From Deltaproteobacteria bacterium (GTDB lineage: Bacteria > Desulfobacterota > Dissulfuribacteria > Dissulfuribacterales > DYLC01): a stretch of 64,000 nucleotides of DNA. Shown in pieces: positions 16,107 to 23,947 of the stretch. Each line of letters begins with the position of its first letter. The stretch's first letter is position 1. The notes beneath the pieces were generated by a model that saw only the letters and a program-made list of their open reading frames with translations, was not told the origin of the DNA and searched no databases. The stretch spans positions 299,081 through 363,080 of the forward strand of contig JAQVIJ010000001.1 of assembly GCA_028695735.1 (NCBI GenBank), given 5' to 3'. A program made the position numbers and the translations under genes.

Positions 16107-18512
16107 TTAGAAGCTATAGGTCAGATAACCCACCAGCGACTGCAGGGTATTGCTCTCATCCCGATAGACATAGGGCGCATCGTCCTGATAATCGGTATAG
16201 TAGTAGTTCAGGCCGATCCCCATCTGCTTAGTGAGGCGGTATGCCACGCCCAGAGTCACATCCAACTCCTTGAAGTCCGCATTAGAATAAGCGGAGATGC
16301 CGTTTATGTATGCAGTGTCATAGAGATAGATCTGATTGGGGTTCAGTGCGCTCACATTGTATGAGAGCTTCACATCACTGGTCTCCAAGTGGGCAAAGCT
16401 CAGCTCCGATATGTTGCCTGTACCCTTGGTGTAACTGCCAGTGAGGTTGAAGGACAGTTTTGCCATGGGCTTCAGGCCTGCGCCTAACATGAAGGTGTGA
16501 GCCTCTGTCTCATACTCCATCTTGGTGTGTGCCGAACCAAACTGGTTCGTTGTGATGAAGTTAGCTCACCCATCATAAAGTGCGATACAATACATGGAAT
16601 CGTATGTATCATAGAAATAATTATAACCGGCTGTAAATACCAGTTTTTCAGACGGCGTGAGCACTAAGTTCAGACCGCCTGTAAAGAGGTCCTGCTGCCA
16701 GTCATTGCCACTTACATCGTCGTTTTTGGCGTTTCTATACTTGCCGTACAGATTTGCGGACAGTGTCTTCATGGGCATGAAATTGCCCTTCAGGCTGAAC
16801 TCATGCGCCTGATTGGGGAGATTGGAGCGTGTGCCTGTACGGGCGTCGTAGATGGTAGGCCCATAGCTTCTGTAATAATCCGCTCCATCGGAGGCAGGGC
16901 CTGCATACTGGCCGAAACTGCCCCACGGCGTACACACAGCGTTTTTATAGGCATAAGGATGGTTCACAAACTGGCCCTTGTAGCCCAATGCCCACTTCAT
17001 CTGCCGGTTTATACGCCAGTCCGCCCCTAACTTTATGGTGTGCTCCTCCGTGGTCTCAGGCACATTCAGGAGATCCGCATTCTTGCGATCGTCCATCTTG
17101 TACTCATAGCCACCCTTGAGCGTAATGCCCTTGGCCAGCTTCCAGGAGAGGTCTGCCCCAAGGGTCAGGATGTCCATGTCATAGGCGGAGAAGCGAGTGA
17201 AGTCCCAGAGGTCCGCAGGCTCATTCTTATACTTATTGTGCAGGGCAGCATCATTGACATCTATACCGACATTGTCGTTGTTCATGGTCTGATACTTGCC
17301 GAACAGGTTCAGACTCACTGCATGGGACAGACGGCTGTGCCACTTGGCCATCATGGCTGTGCTGTCCAGCTCCAGGTCCTTGCCGAACTCGCCGTAGAGC
17401 GGCGAATAGGCCCCATCCGTCTGAGTGTTGGTGCTCTTGGAATAGACCAACCCTGCCATCACGGTGTTGTTGGCATCGATGTCGTAGCGACCCTTCAGTG
17501 TATGGCTGTCCTTGGTGGAGTCAGGCGTGCGGCTGAAAGGCAAAATCTCCGAACCTGCATTGAGAGTGGTGCCACTGTAGGTGGGGAATTGCAGGTTTGC
17601 GGCAAAAGGCGCTATGTGCGCGGCTGCCAGGGCATTATAGCCGTTTATCATCTCCTGACTCTTGTCATTGAACTCCCGATGCAGGAATGAATACTCCAAT
17701 GCAAGGGCCTCGAACTTCAAGGAGACCCTGGGGATATAGTCATTGGTCTCCTCGTTTATTCCTTTACTGTAGGACTCGATGTGACAGGCTGAACACTTGC
17801 TGGTGGTCAGGGCCTGAGCGCATCCCTTGCGTTTTTCCTGCCTGTGATCAAAGCCCACCTGTAGCCCAGGGAAGTTGGGCACATTGAAGGTCAGGCTGTT
17901 CTCCCAGGTGGTGTGCGTGTTGCCATATGTGGCAAACGGGTCATGATCCGTGTGATATACGGCCGCCGCACCGATGGTGCTTCTGGAGTTCTGATAGCCA
18001 GCGGTGTTTGGGTCTGTATCAGGCAGGGCCTGACAAAAGGCGGGATTGTTTGGATCAGGGCATGGGAAGGGCAGACCCACCGGCGCCCCCGGAGTACCTG
18101 CGGCCCTGAAGATCTGCGCCGTCAGGTTGTCCATGTAATCATGGCCTAACCTGTGCATAAAGCGGTCGTAATTGGTCTTGTAGAGCATTACGCGATTCAG
18201 GTCCAGATTGCCGCCATAGGTCTGGTCATCGCCATCCTTGTAACGGCCGTTCACATCGAAGTTGATGGCATTACTTCTGTAATCCAGCTTGGCGCCCGTA
18301 TCCCAGGACAGGTTCTTGTCAGCGGTGCTGTCAAATTCAGCCCCGCCTTTGGCCCTGCCTTCGTGTCTATCCAAGTCGTCCAACTGCCACTTGCCTCCGA
18401 TGGTGACTTCACCCTGCAGGGGCTTGTCAGAGGAATCTCCGGCCACGGCCTGAATGGCAAGGGGCATAGCAAGACACAGACCAACCAATACAGTTAGATA
18501 TCGTCTTTTCAT
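16107..18512 (-). CDS. MtrB/PioB-type outer-membrane porin with in-frame UGA (possible selenocysteine)
   Basis: One frame runs from the ATG at 18512 to 16107, about 801 residues, broken only by a TGA at 16566–16568. Signs of an outer-membrane beta-barrel are a signal peptide ('LAIQAVAGD'), repeated alternating aromatic strands, and a final Phe in 'VGYLTYSF'. It resembles the MtrB/PioB porins that hold decaheme cytochromes across the outer membrane, and the decaheme gene lies 13 bp upstream. Without readthrough the product stops after 648 residues and lacks the last strands. Downstream of the TGA the frame stays open for 153 codons with barrel-like sequence. The UGA is preceded by 'CIALYDG' and followed by a SECIS-like hairpin; selB lies 10 kb away. 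A CSACH heme motif also sits near residue 245. The alternative is a nonsense mutation. A GGAGGAGA site precedes the ATG. Confidence 0.8.
16533..16568 (-). promoter_or_regulatory. UGA codon with SECIS-like stem-loop in the porin gene
   Basis: After the UGA (16568–16566) and a 16-nt spacer, the mRNA can form CGAACC-AGUUU-GGUUCG (16549–16533). This is a perfect 6-bp stem with a 5-nt loop that has G at its second position. The distance from UGA to loop is about 22 nt. These values fall in the range described for bacterial SECIS elements. No SelB-binding test is possible from sequence. Confidence 0.45.
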
Positions 18513-18525
18513 GGTCTCTCCTCCT

Positions 18526-19518
18526 CTACCTTGTCAGTGCCTGACCCTGGCCTGATACCGACTGCGATGGCAGATCAGAACCATGCACATAGGGGTGGCA
18601 TTGAGTGCATTTGGTCATAAAGGACTTCTGGAAACCGTATTCCGTGGCGCCAATGGTGCTGGACGGGTCTCCAGGCGCTGTCACAGCAAACTTGCTGTTG
18701 GAGGCGCGAGCCGCATGGAAATGGGCCTCATGACACTGTAGGCAAAGGAAAGGCTCCTGTTGGCGCAGCAGGTTGTTGGCCACTGTACCGTGCGGATCAT
18801 GACAGATCATGCAGTCCTCCACTACGGGGTCATGCTCAAACACAAAAGGCCCCTGATAGCGGGTATGACACTTGAGGCAGAGGTCGTTTACACGCTCATC
18901 GGTCTTCAGCATGGCCTTGCCGAAGTTATTGCCTCCATGTGGGTTATGGCAATCCGTGCAGCCCATCTTACCCTCTTTGATGGGGTGATGGGATGCAAAA
19001 TAGGTCTGGGCCATCACATCCTGATGGCAGGTGCCACAGAGCTCGTTTTGGCCCTTGGCAAGCAGGGCCTTTCGGTCGTTTTTGTGTACGGTGTGACAGG
19101 TGGTGCAGGTGACTTCGTTTTCTGCATGTGCGGAACCAGCCCAATTCAGGTGTTCCTTGGAGCTGTGACAGGTGGTGCATACTGCGGCCACCTCTTCCTC
19201 ATGCAGACCCTCTTCGCCGAAGCGGAGTATCTTGGTCTTGTCTCCTCCGCCATCCACATGCAGGGAACCAGGCCCATGGCAACCCTCACAGCCGATGGCC
19301 TTGGCGCCCGGCGCCTCAAATGAGGCAATACGCAAGTGCACATTGTGCCTTTCCTTGGAGATCTCCTCATGACAACCCATACAGGTGTCATTTCCCACAT
19401 ACTTGGCACATGGATCGATTTCAGGGGGCTTGACTATATTGGCCCTCTTTTCTACGGCCTGAGTACAGCCCACCAAAAGGCCGACACAGGCAGCTGCTAC
19501 GATGAACTTTCGAACCAT
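18526..19518 (-). CDS. DmsE-like decaheme c-type cytochrome lipoprotein
   Basis: The 330-residue protein contains ten CxxCH motifs (CMGCH, CEGCH, CTTCH twice, CGTCH, CTDCH, CLKCH, CMICH, CLQCH, CTQCH). The N-terminus 'VGLLVGC' is a lipobox, so the protein should be lipid-anchored after the lspA-encoded peptidase acts. It matches the small MtrA/DmsE-type decaheme cytochromes that sit inside MtrB-like porins and pass electrons across the outer membrane. The porin gene follows 13 bp downstream. The gene has a strong 'cgaggaggtaatt' ribosome site. Upstream lies a structured leader with a terminator, so expression is probably conditional. The extracellular acceptor or donor is not identifiable here. 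Confidence 0.9.
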   Translation of the reverse strand: MVRKFIVAAACVGLLVGCTQAVEKRANIVKPPEIDPCAKYVGNDTCMGCHEEISKERHNVHLRIASFEAPGAKAIGCEGCHGPGSLHVDGGGDKTKILRFGEEGLHEEEVAAVCTTCHSSKEHLNWAGSAHAENEVTCTTCHTVHKNDRKALLAKGQNELCGTCHQDVMAQTYFASHHPIKEGKMGCTDCHNPHGGNNFGKAMLKTDERVNDLCLKCHTRYQGPFVFEHDPVVEDCMICHDPHGTVANNLLRQQEPFLCLQCHEAHFHAARASNSKFAVTAPGDPSSTIGATEYGFQKSFMTKCTQCHPYVHGSDLPSQSVSGQGQALTR

Positions 19519-19614
19519 AATTACCTCCTCGTTGATTTTTTGAAGATAAAAGACAACTCCATTTACAAAAAACGAGCTTTCCTTGCCTTGTTACTCACCT
19601 CCTTTTCTCTGGAA

Positions 19615-19661
19615 TAAAAAAAGCCCTTTTTGCCTGCCTAAATTGACAGACCAAAAGGGCT
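19615..19661 (-). terminator. Intrinsic terminator in the leader of the cytochrome–porin operon
   Basis: On the reverse strand AGCCCTTTT and AAAAGGGCT form a 9-bp stem around a loop of about 22 nt. The stem is followed by a run of seven to eight T. It lies about 95 bp before the cytochrome start codon and about 150 nt after the leader promoter. Confidence 0.75.
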
Positions 19662-19808
19662 GAATAAATGGAGATATACCACGGCTCTTAAGCGTGCCGC
19701 GAGCATGTGTTCGGCAGTCTCAGCCTGAGACGCACTATTTTTTACGAATCATGGCCGCAAAAGACATGGGGGCATTTATGAATTCTCCATGTGAATATTG
19801 GTTCATTT
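19662..19808 (-). ncRNA. Candidate structured leader RNA (riboswitch or attenuator) of the cytochrome operon
   Basis: This stretch lies between a good promoter and an intrinsic terminator and holds no ORF. It can form a GUCUCA-GGC-UGAGAC hairpin and a UGCCG…CGGCA hairpin. The segment AUGGAGA (19790–19784) can pair either with UCUCCAU near the 3' end (19674–19668) or, through AUGG, with CCAU in CCCCCAUG (19772–19765). Such a choice of partners is typical of switching leaders. No known riboswitch consensus was matched by eye. It could also be an independent small RNA of about 190 nt. Confidence 0.5.
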
Positions 19809-19814
19809 TTAACA

Positions 19815-19843
19815 CTTATAACTTTTTAGTTTCATTTTGTCAA
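19815..19843 (-). promoter_or_regulatory. Predicted sigma70 promoter for the leader and cytochrome operon
   Basis: On the reverse strand TTGACA (19843–19838) is followed after 17 bp by TATAAG (19820–19815). Transcription should start near 19808, just inside the hypA–cytochrome gap. Confidence 0.7.
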
Positions 19844-19860
19844 CAAGAATAAACCAACGC

Positions 19861-20241
19861 CTACTCCATCTCCACCGTAAGCAGCAAAAGTTCATCTCCG
19901 CCTTTACGGCTACAGAATTCATGACCGCATAAGGGGCATGAAACAGCAAGGGCTTGAAATATATTGATAGGATCCGTGTGTGCGGAGTGTTCCGGCTGAA
20001 AATTATGTCCACACCCGTTGCAGGTGTATTCCACATTTGAAGATTCTACCTCCACTTTCATTCCTTTCAGGGCTGATTCCTGTTCGGACAAGGCAGTTAG
20101 GGAAAAGAGCAGGGATTCCACAACCACCCCTGAAAATCTGCCGATGGCAAGTTTGATGAATGTAACCCTGCGTCTTTGATACTGCATCAAAAGCCCTTTT
20201 AGTTGGCTCACGAGTTCCTGGGCTATGGAAAATTCATGCAT
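19861..20241 (-). CDS. hypA: Hydrogenase/urease nickel insertion protein HypA
   Basis: The 126-residue protein starts MHEFSIAQELV, with the nickel-binding His2. It carries two zinc-ligand pairs, 'CNGCGHNF' near residue 73 and 'CPLCGHEF' near residue 105. HypA delivers nickel to NiFe-hydrogenase precursors with HypB. The start overlaps the stop of the upstream protease gene by 8 bp, so it is the last gene of the hyp cluster. No hypB or hypF is in the window. The spacing between the Cys pairs is somewhat longer than usual, with an insertion rich in His, Asp and Pro. Confidence 0.92.
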   Translation of the reverse strand: MHEFSIAQELVSQLKGLLMQYQRRRVTFIKLAIGRFSGVVVESLLFSLTALSEQESALKGMKVEVESSNVEYTCNGCGHNFQPEHSAHTDPINIFQALAVSCPLCGHEFCSRKGGDELLLLTVEME

Positions 20242-20806
20242 AAGGACCAGCAGGTGCGTCTATGGAAACAACGGGCACACTCATCTCCTTCAAAAAAGAG
20301 ACGATTTGCTCAGCCATTTGCGGCAAAAGGGCCTGAAGTTTTGGTGAAAGCTGAACCCCAAGGCTCAAATCCCGAGGGGTTGTACAGAAAAAGTCCAAGG
20401 CCCTTGCGGCATTTCCACGCAATAAAGAGAGCTCAAAGACCTCTAATATCCCCACTTGATGCGGAGACATGGCTGTCTGCATGGAATGCCTGCGAAAGGC
20501 ATTTGCATCAGTAAAATGGTAGATGGCCTGGCCTGAGTCCTTGTCCTGAAAGGGGACAGAGACCGACGAAGACGGCCTTGGCGCCTCAGCGATCACATCT
20601 ATGAGGATTACCCTGTCCACATCCTCCAGATATGGGCCGAGTACCATGCCGCCTGTGCCCGCATCCACTAATTGAATCTCGAAGCCCTGGGCATCAGCCG
20701 CAGAGAAATCATAGTGGGCATGCAGGTAGCGGATACAATGCACACCAAAGCCTTCATCTGACATGAGCAGATTTCCAAGGCCTAATATATTGATTTTTTT
20801 CAGCAT
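20234..20806 (-). CDS. NiFe-hydrogenase maturation endopeptidase (HyaD/HycI family)
   Basis: The 190-residue protein begins 'INILGLGNLLMSDEGFGVH', containing the conserved Glu/Asp nickel ligand region. 'LVDAGTGG' and 'ILIDVI' follow, as in HyaD-type proteases. 'MSPHQVGILE' supplies the His ligand. These enzymes clip the C-terminus of the large hydrogenase subunit after metal insertion. It overlaps hypE by 7 bp and hypA by 8 bp, so the operon is tightly coupled. Its substrate hydrogenase is not in this window. Confidence 0.9.
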   Translation of the reverse strand: MLKKINILGLGNLLMSDEGFGVHCIRYLHAHYDFSAADAQGFEIQLVDAGTGGMVLGPYLEDVDRVILIDVIAEAPRPSSSVSVPFQDKDSGQAIYHFTDANAFRRHSMQTAMSPHQVGILEVFELSLLRGNAARALDFFCTTPRDLSLGVQLSPKLQALLPQMAEQIVSFLKEMSVPVVSIDAPAGPYA

Positions 20807-21810
20807 ATTCTGGGAAGCGGCTCGCCTGTAAGGGGCCTGAGCAATCTTTTGCCGCCGATGGCGGTCTTGAGGATAACCCTGCCATTTTTCTCTGGCATGA
20901 CTCGGCCAATTATAGCGGCACTGACCCCTTCATGCCTACTGCGCATAAGCTGAAGTGTCTTCTCTGCATGTTCAGGGGCCACAAATACCACACACTTGCC
21001 CTCATTGGCCAGGTATAGAGGGTCAAACCCCAGTATTTCACAGGCCGAGGCCACAGATGAATGAATGGGAATGGCCTCTTCATCTATCTCAAAATCCCAG
21101 CCACTGCGGCCAGCCAGTTCCGTCAGGGTGGTGGCCAGTCCGCCTCGAGTCGGGTCTCTCATACAGTGCAGCCCGCTTTTCACTTCCTCCAACAGGGCCG
21201 CCACCAGCCTGTGAAGGGGCATGGTGTCGCTGGTTGTGGAGGTCTCCAGCTTGAGACCGCTGCGGCTGGTCAGAATGGTGATGCCGTGGTCGCCCACTGT
21301 CCCTGAAACCAGAATGCAATCCCCAGGCTGTATGCGATGATATGATGGAACCGGCTCGCAATGAATGACTCCTATCCCTGAGGTATTGATGAATATCTTG
21401 TCTCCCTTGCCGTGAGGGACCACCTTGGTATCGCCTGTGACCACCTGTATCCCTGCTGCCTCCGCTGCCTCTGACAGGGAGCGGGAGAGCCGTTCAAATT
21501 CCTCAAGCCTCAATCCCTCTTCCAGAATCAATCCGAGGCTCAGACACACAGGGCTGGCCCCCTTCATGGCCAGGTCGTTAAGAGTGCCGTTCACTGCCAG
21601 CCGGGCGATATCGCCGCCAGGAAAAAAGATGGGGTCCACCACATAGCTATCGGTGGTAAAGGCGAGTTTTGTCTCGCCGATTGAAATGACGGCGCTGTCT
21701 TCCAGCTCATTCAACACCGAATTGTTCAGAAACGGCAGCAGGTATTTGAAGAGCAGTTCCTGACTGGCCAGCCCGCCGCTTCCATGATCCAGGGTTATGT
21801 GTTGTTGCAT
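20800..21810 (-). CDS. hypE: Hydrogenase maturation protein HypE
   Basis: The start at 21810, preceded by CAGGAGAC, gives 336 residues. A longer ORF to 21918 would overlap hypD deeply and is rejected. 'LDHGSGG' opens the ATP-binding PurM-like fold, and 'FTTDSYVVDPIFFPGGDI' follows. The C-terminus ends PRIC, the cysteine that is carbamoylated and dehydrated to a thiocyanate. HypE makes the cyanide ligands of the NiFe active site with HypF, then passes them to HypC–HypD. The gene overlaps hypD by 16 bp. Confidence 0.95.
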   Translation of the reverse strand: MQQHITLDHGSGGLASQELLFKYLLPFLNNSVLNELEDSAVISIGETKLAFTTDSYVVDPIFFPGGDIARLAVNGTLNDLAMKGASPVCLSLGLILEEGLRLEEFERLSRSLSEAAEAAGIQVVTGDTKVVPHGKGDKIFINTSGIGVIHCEPVPSYHRIQPGDCILVSGTVGDHGITILTSRSGLKLETSTTSDTMPLHRLVAALLEEVKSGLHCMRDPTRGGLATTLTELAGRSGWDFEIDEEAIPIHSSVASACEILGFDPLYLANEGKCVVFVAPEHAEKTLQLMRSRHEGVSAAIIGRVMPEKNGRVILKTAIGGKRLLRPLTGEPLPRIC

Positions 21811-22931
21811 GTCTCCTGACCCCCATATTTGAAAAATGCGGCGCAAGTGCCCTCTGTGGAGACCATACATGGCCCAAAAGGCCTGGAGGGCGTGCAAGCC
21901 CTGCCGAAAAGCGGGCACGCTGAAGGCGATGCCTTGCCCTTGAGTATCTCACCGCATCGGCATTTGTTCTTCAAGTCCGATGAGTCCTGAGCAAAGGTTT
22001 CAGGAAAGGAAATGCGACTGCGCACATCGAAATCTGCATATTCAGGCCGCAAGGCAAGCCCGCTTTGAGGCAGAATGCCCAGCCCGCGCCATTCGGCATC
22101 TGCGGGCAGAAAGACCCGCTGCATCATGTCCATGGCCCGCTGATTGCCGTCCCAGCTCACCACCCGTTCATAGGCGTTGTGAATACCGGGCCTGTTATTC
22201 AGTATTCGCTCCGCCAGGACACATAGGCCCTGCATTATATCCACGGGCTCAAAACCGGTGATCACACAGGGCACCTTGTATTGGTTCGCTATGGGCTCAT
22301 AGGCCCTGGCGCCGATGATGGCGCTCACATGCCCTGGGCAGATAAGACCCTGCACCCGGCAGCCGGTATCGCTGAAAATGGCATGCAGGGCAGGCGGCAT
22401 GAGCTTCATGGCAGGATATAGAGTGAGATTGGAGAGATTCTGACGTTTTGCCTCAAAAAGCATACTCGCTATGCCTGGAATAGTGGTCTCAAATCCTACG
22501 CCCAGAAAGACAACAAGGGTATTTAAGTGCTCTTTTGCCACAGAGATGACATCCATCGGTGAATAGACCGTAAGCACGCGAGCGCCCGTGGCCCTGGCCT
22601 CCTGAAGGCTGCCTTGAGTGCCTGGAACGCGCATCAGGTCGCCGAAGGTGGTGAGAATGCAGTCCTGACGGCTCAGCCATATAAAGGCGTCTATATCCCG
22701 CTGGCTGGTGACGCACACAGGACAGCCCGGGCCTGATATGAGGTGCAGACCAGGCGGCAGCAAGGAACGAATGCCATGTCGAAAGATACTGACGGTATGG
22801 GTGCCGCAGACCTCCATGCAGAAGACCTCCTGGCCCTTGTTTGCATCGAAAAGGGATATGAGGCGTTCTCTCAGAAAGGAGACCAGCGCAGGTCTTCTGT
22901 AATTCGCCTCAAAGGAACCGAAGACGTTCAT
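21795..22931 (-). CDS. hypD: Hydrogenase maturation protein HypD
   Basis: The 378-residue protein has the HypD markers 'CMEVCGTHT', 'GPGCPVCVT', 'FLGVGFETTIPG' and 'CPGHVSAIIG', plus C-terminal cluster cysteines ('CRCGEILKG'). HypD holds a [4Fe-4S] cluster and assembles the Fe(CN)2CO unit with HypC. The stop codon of hypC overlaps its start by 4 bp (ATGA). The C-terminal tail, about 30 residues past 'RACTPSRPFGPCMVSTEGTC', is typical of the family. Confidence 0.95.
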   Translation of the reverse strand: MNVFGSFEANYRRPALVSFLRERLISLFDANKGQEVFCMEVCGTHTVSIFRHGIRSLLPPGLHLISGPGCPVCVTSQRDIDAFIWLSRQDCILTTFGDLMRVPGTQGSLQEARATGARVLTVYSPMDVISVAKEHLNTLVVFLGVGFETTIPGIASMLFEAKRQNLSNLTLYPAMKLMPPALHAIFSDTGCRVQGLICPGHVSAIIGARAYEPIANQYKVPCVITGFEPVDIMQGLCVLAERILNNRPGIHNAYERVVSWDGNQRAMDMMQRVFLPADAEWRGLGILPQSGLALRPEYADFDVRSRISFPETFAQDSSDLKNKCRCGEILKGKASPSACPLFGRACTPSRPFGPCMVSTEGTCAAFFKYGGQETCNNT

Positions 22932-23194
22932 GCTGAAGAACGCTCCAGCGCCTGACGAATGAGCTCCAGGTCCTTCAGGGCATCCTCAGGCGGCAGTGTG
23001 CGAATGGCAAAACCGGCGTGGACGATGACATAATCACCCTCTTTGGGCAGAATGTCCACAATGTCTAATCGGACACCCTGTTCCACGCCGTTAACTTCCA
23101 CAATTGCGGTCACAGGTAAGTCGTTCGCATGAGCGCACTCAGCCCCTGTTATATTCAGGAGTTTTTTGACTCGCATGGGCACAGCAAGACACAT
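22928..23194 (-). CDS. hypC: Hydrogenase maturation chaperone HypC
   Basis: The 88-residue protein starts MCLAVPM, with the essential Cys2 that carries the iron ligand complex. 'GVRLDIVDILPKEGDYVIVHAGFAI' is the family hallmark. It acts as a chaperone for HypD and the hydrogenase large subunit. The gene is the first of the hyp run (C, D, E, protease, A) and lies 12 bp downstream of the RRM gene. Confidence 0.95.
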   Translation of the reverse strand: MCLAVPMRVKKLLNITGAECAHANDLPVTAIVEVNGVEQGVRLDIVDILPKEGDYVIVHAGFAIRTLPPEDALKDLELIRQALERSSA

Positions 23195-23206
23195 GGCAGA
23201 CCTCTA

Positions 23207-23560
23207 TTACCAGGAGCGACGTCCTCCGCCGGATCCCCCGCGGCCCCTGCCGCCACCTCTGCCACCTTCTCTGTTACCTCCGCCGTAACCACCACGTCCG
23301 CCGCCCCTGCGGTCATCGGTACGCGGTTTTGCCTCATTGACTGTGAGCGGCCTGCCCATGAAATCCTTGCCGTTCAATGCTGCAATGGCCGCCTGCGCCG
23401 CAGCAGTATCCGGCATCTCCACGAAACCGAATCCCCTGCCCTCGCCGGTGAATTTATCCTTGATGATATTTACGGTGGAAACCTCTCCAAAGGCGGAAAA
23501 TGCCTGCGTAAGGTCCTGTTCCTGTGTGTTTCTTGGTATATTACCTACATATATATTCAT
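23207..23560 (-). CDS. RRM RNA-binding protein with Gly/Arg-rich tail
   Basis: The 117-residue protein has one RNA recognition motif (residues 1–80) with RNP2 'IYVGNI' and RNP1 'GRGFGFVEM'. A Gly/Arg-rich tail of about 35 residues follows. Such proteins occur in cyanobacteria and some Desulfobacterota, act as RNA chaperones, and often respond to cold. The start is preceded by 'caggataagaca', a modest ribosome site. It is just upstream of hypC, but a functional link to hydrogenases is unlikely; they may only share a transcript. Confidence 0.9.
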   Translation of the reverse strand: MNIYVGNIPRNTQEQDLTQAFSAFGEVSTVNIIKDKFTGEGRGFGFVEMPDTAAAQAAIAALNGKDFMGRPLTVNEAKPRTDDRRGGGRGGYGGGNREGGRGGGRGRGGSGGGRRSW

Positions 23561-23837
23561 TGTCTTATCCTGAAAATAGTTAGAGAAAAGAGGGCTCTTT
23601 TTGTGTTCCTGCCTGTATATACTGCGCCAGCGCGATTCCCCTTCCCTGGAGTGAGTTGACGGCGAAGCCGGACGGGGTAGTCCCTAAAAAGAGGGTGAAT
23701 GCTCATCAATAAGTACCGATTTTCGTTATGAAGATATGCCGCGGCTATGAAATCCTCCTGTAGGGTGAATAACTATGGAGATGCCCGCAAAAATTGGAAT
23801 CTCCCTGTATTTAATGTGATCTCTATGAAATTAGAAT
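23561..23837 (-). promoter_or_regulatory. Long leader of the RRM gene with stable hairpins
   Basis: On the reverse strand there is CGGC-UUCG-CCG (23670–23660) and GGAC-UACCCC-GUCC (23683–23670). An ACUCACUCCAGGGAAGGGGAA segment and a polypurine stretch before the start codon follow. Long structured leaders are typical of cold-regulated RNA-binding protein genes. The pattern is seen directly; the function is inferred. Confidence 0.35.
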
Positions 23838-23918
23838 TTTCGCCCCTGTCTGCGTGCAACGCACAGGCAGGGACTGACAACACAGTTGTGAGCGAAAAGG
23901 CAATTTTGTAGAGTTCAC
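23838..23918 (-). repeat. Interspersed repeat copy between the RRM and GGDEF genes
   Basis: 'cctgtctgcgtgcaacgcac' with 'aggcaggga', then 'gagcgaaaaggcaatttt', matches the 6340–6432 and 12587–12660 copies in the same orientation. It carries the same hairpin core and the same 'ggcaatttt' end. Confidence 0.7.
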
Positions 23919-23947
23919 ATTCAATTTACGATTAAAATCCGCTTTGG

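Noticed and set aside
16107-16520. Separate 137-residue membrane protein gene after the porin
   Set aside because: It is in the same frame as the porin, directly beyond the UGA, has no ribosome site of its own, and completes the barrel.
17040-17690. 216-residue + strand frame opposite the porin gene
   Set aside because: The porin frame has a signal peptide, barrel pattern and operon context; the opposite frame has none.
19690-19740. Resemblance to a TPP 'CUGAGA' element or a cobalamin box in the cytochrome leader
   Set aside because: The rest of either consensus (ACCUGAUC for TPP, GCCACUG for cobalamin) is absent, so the likeness is probably chance.
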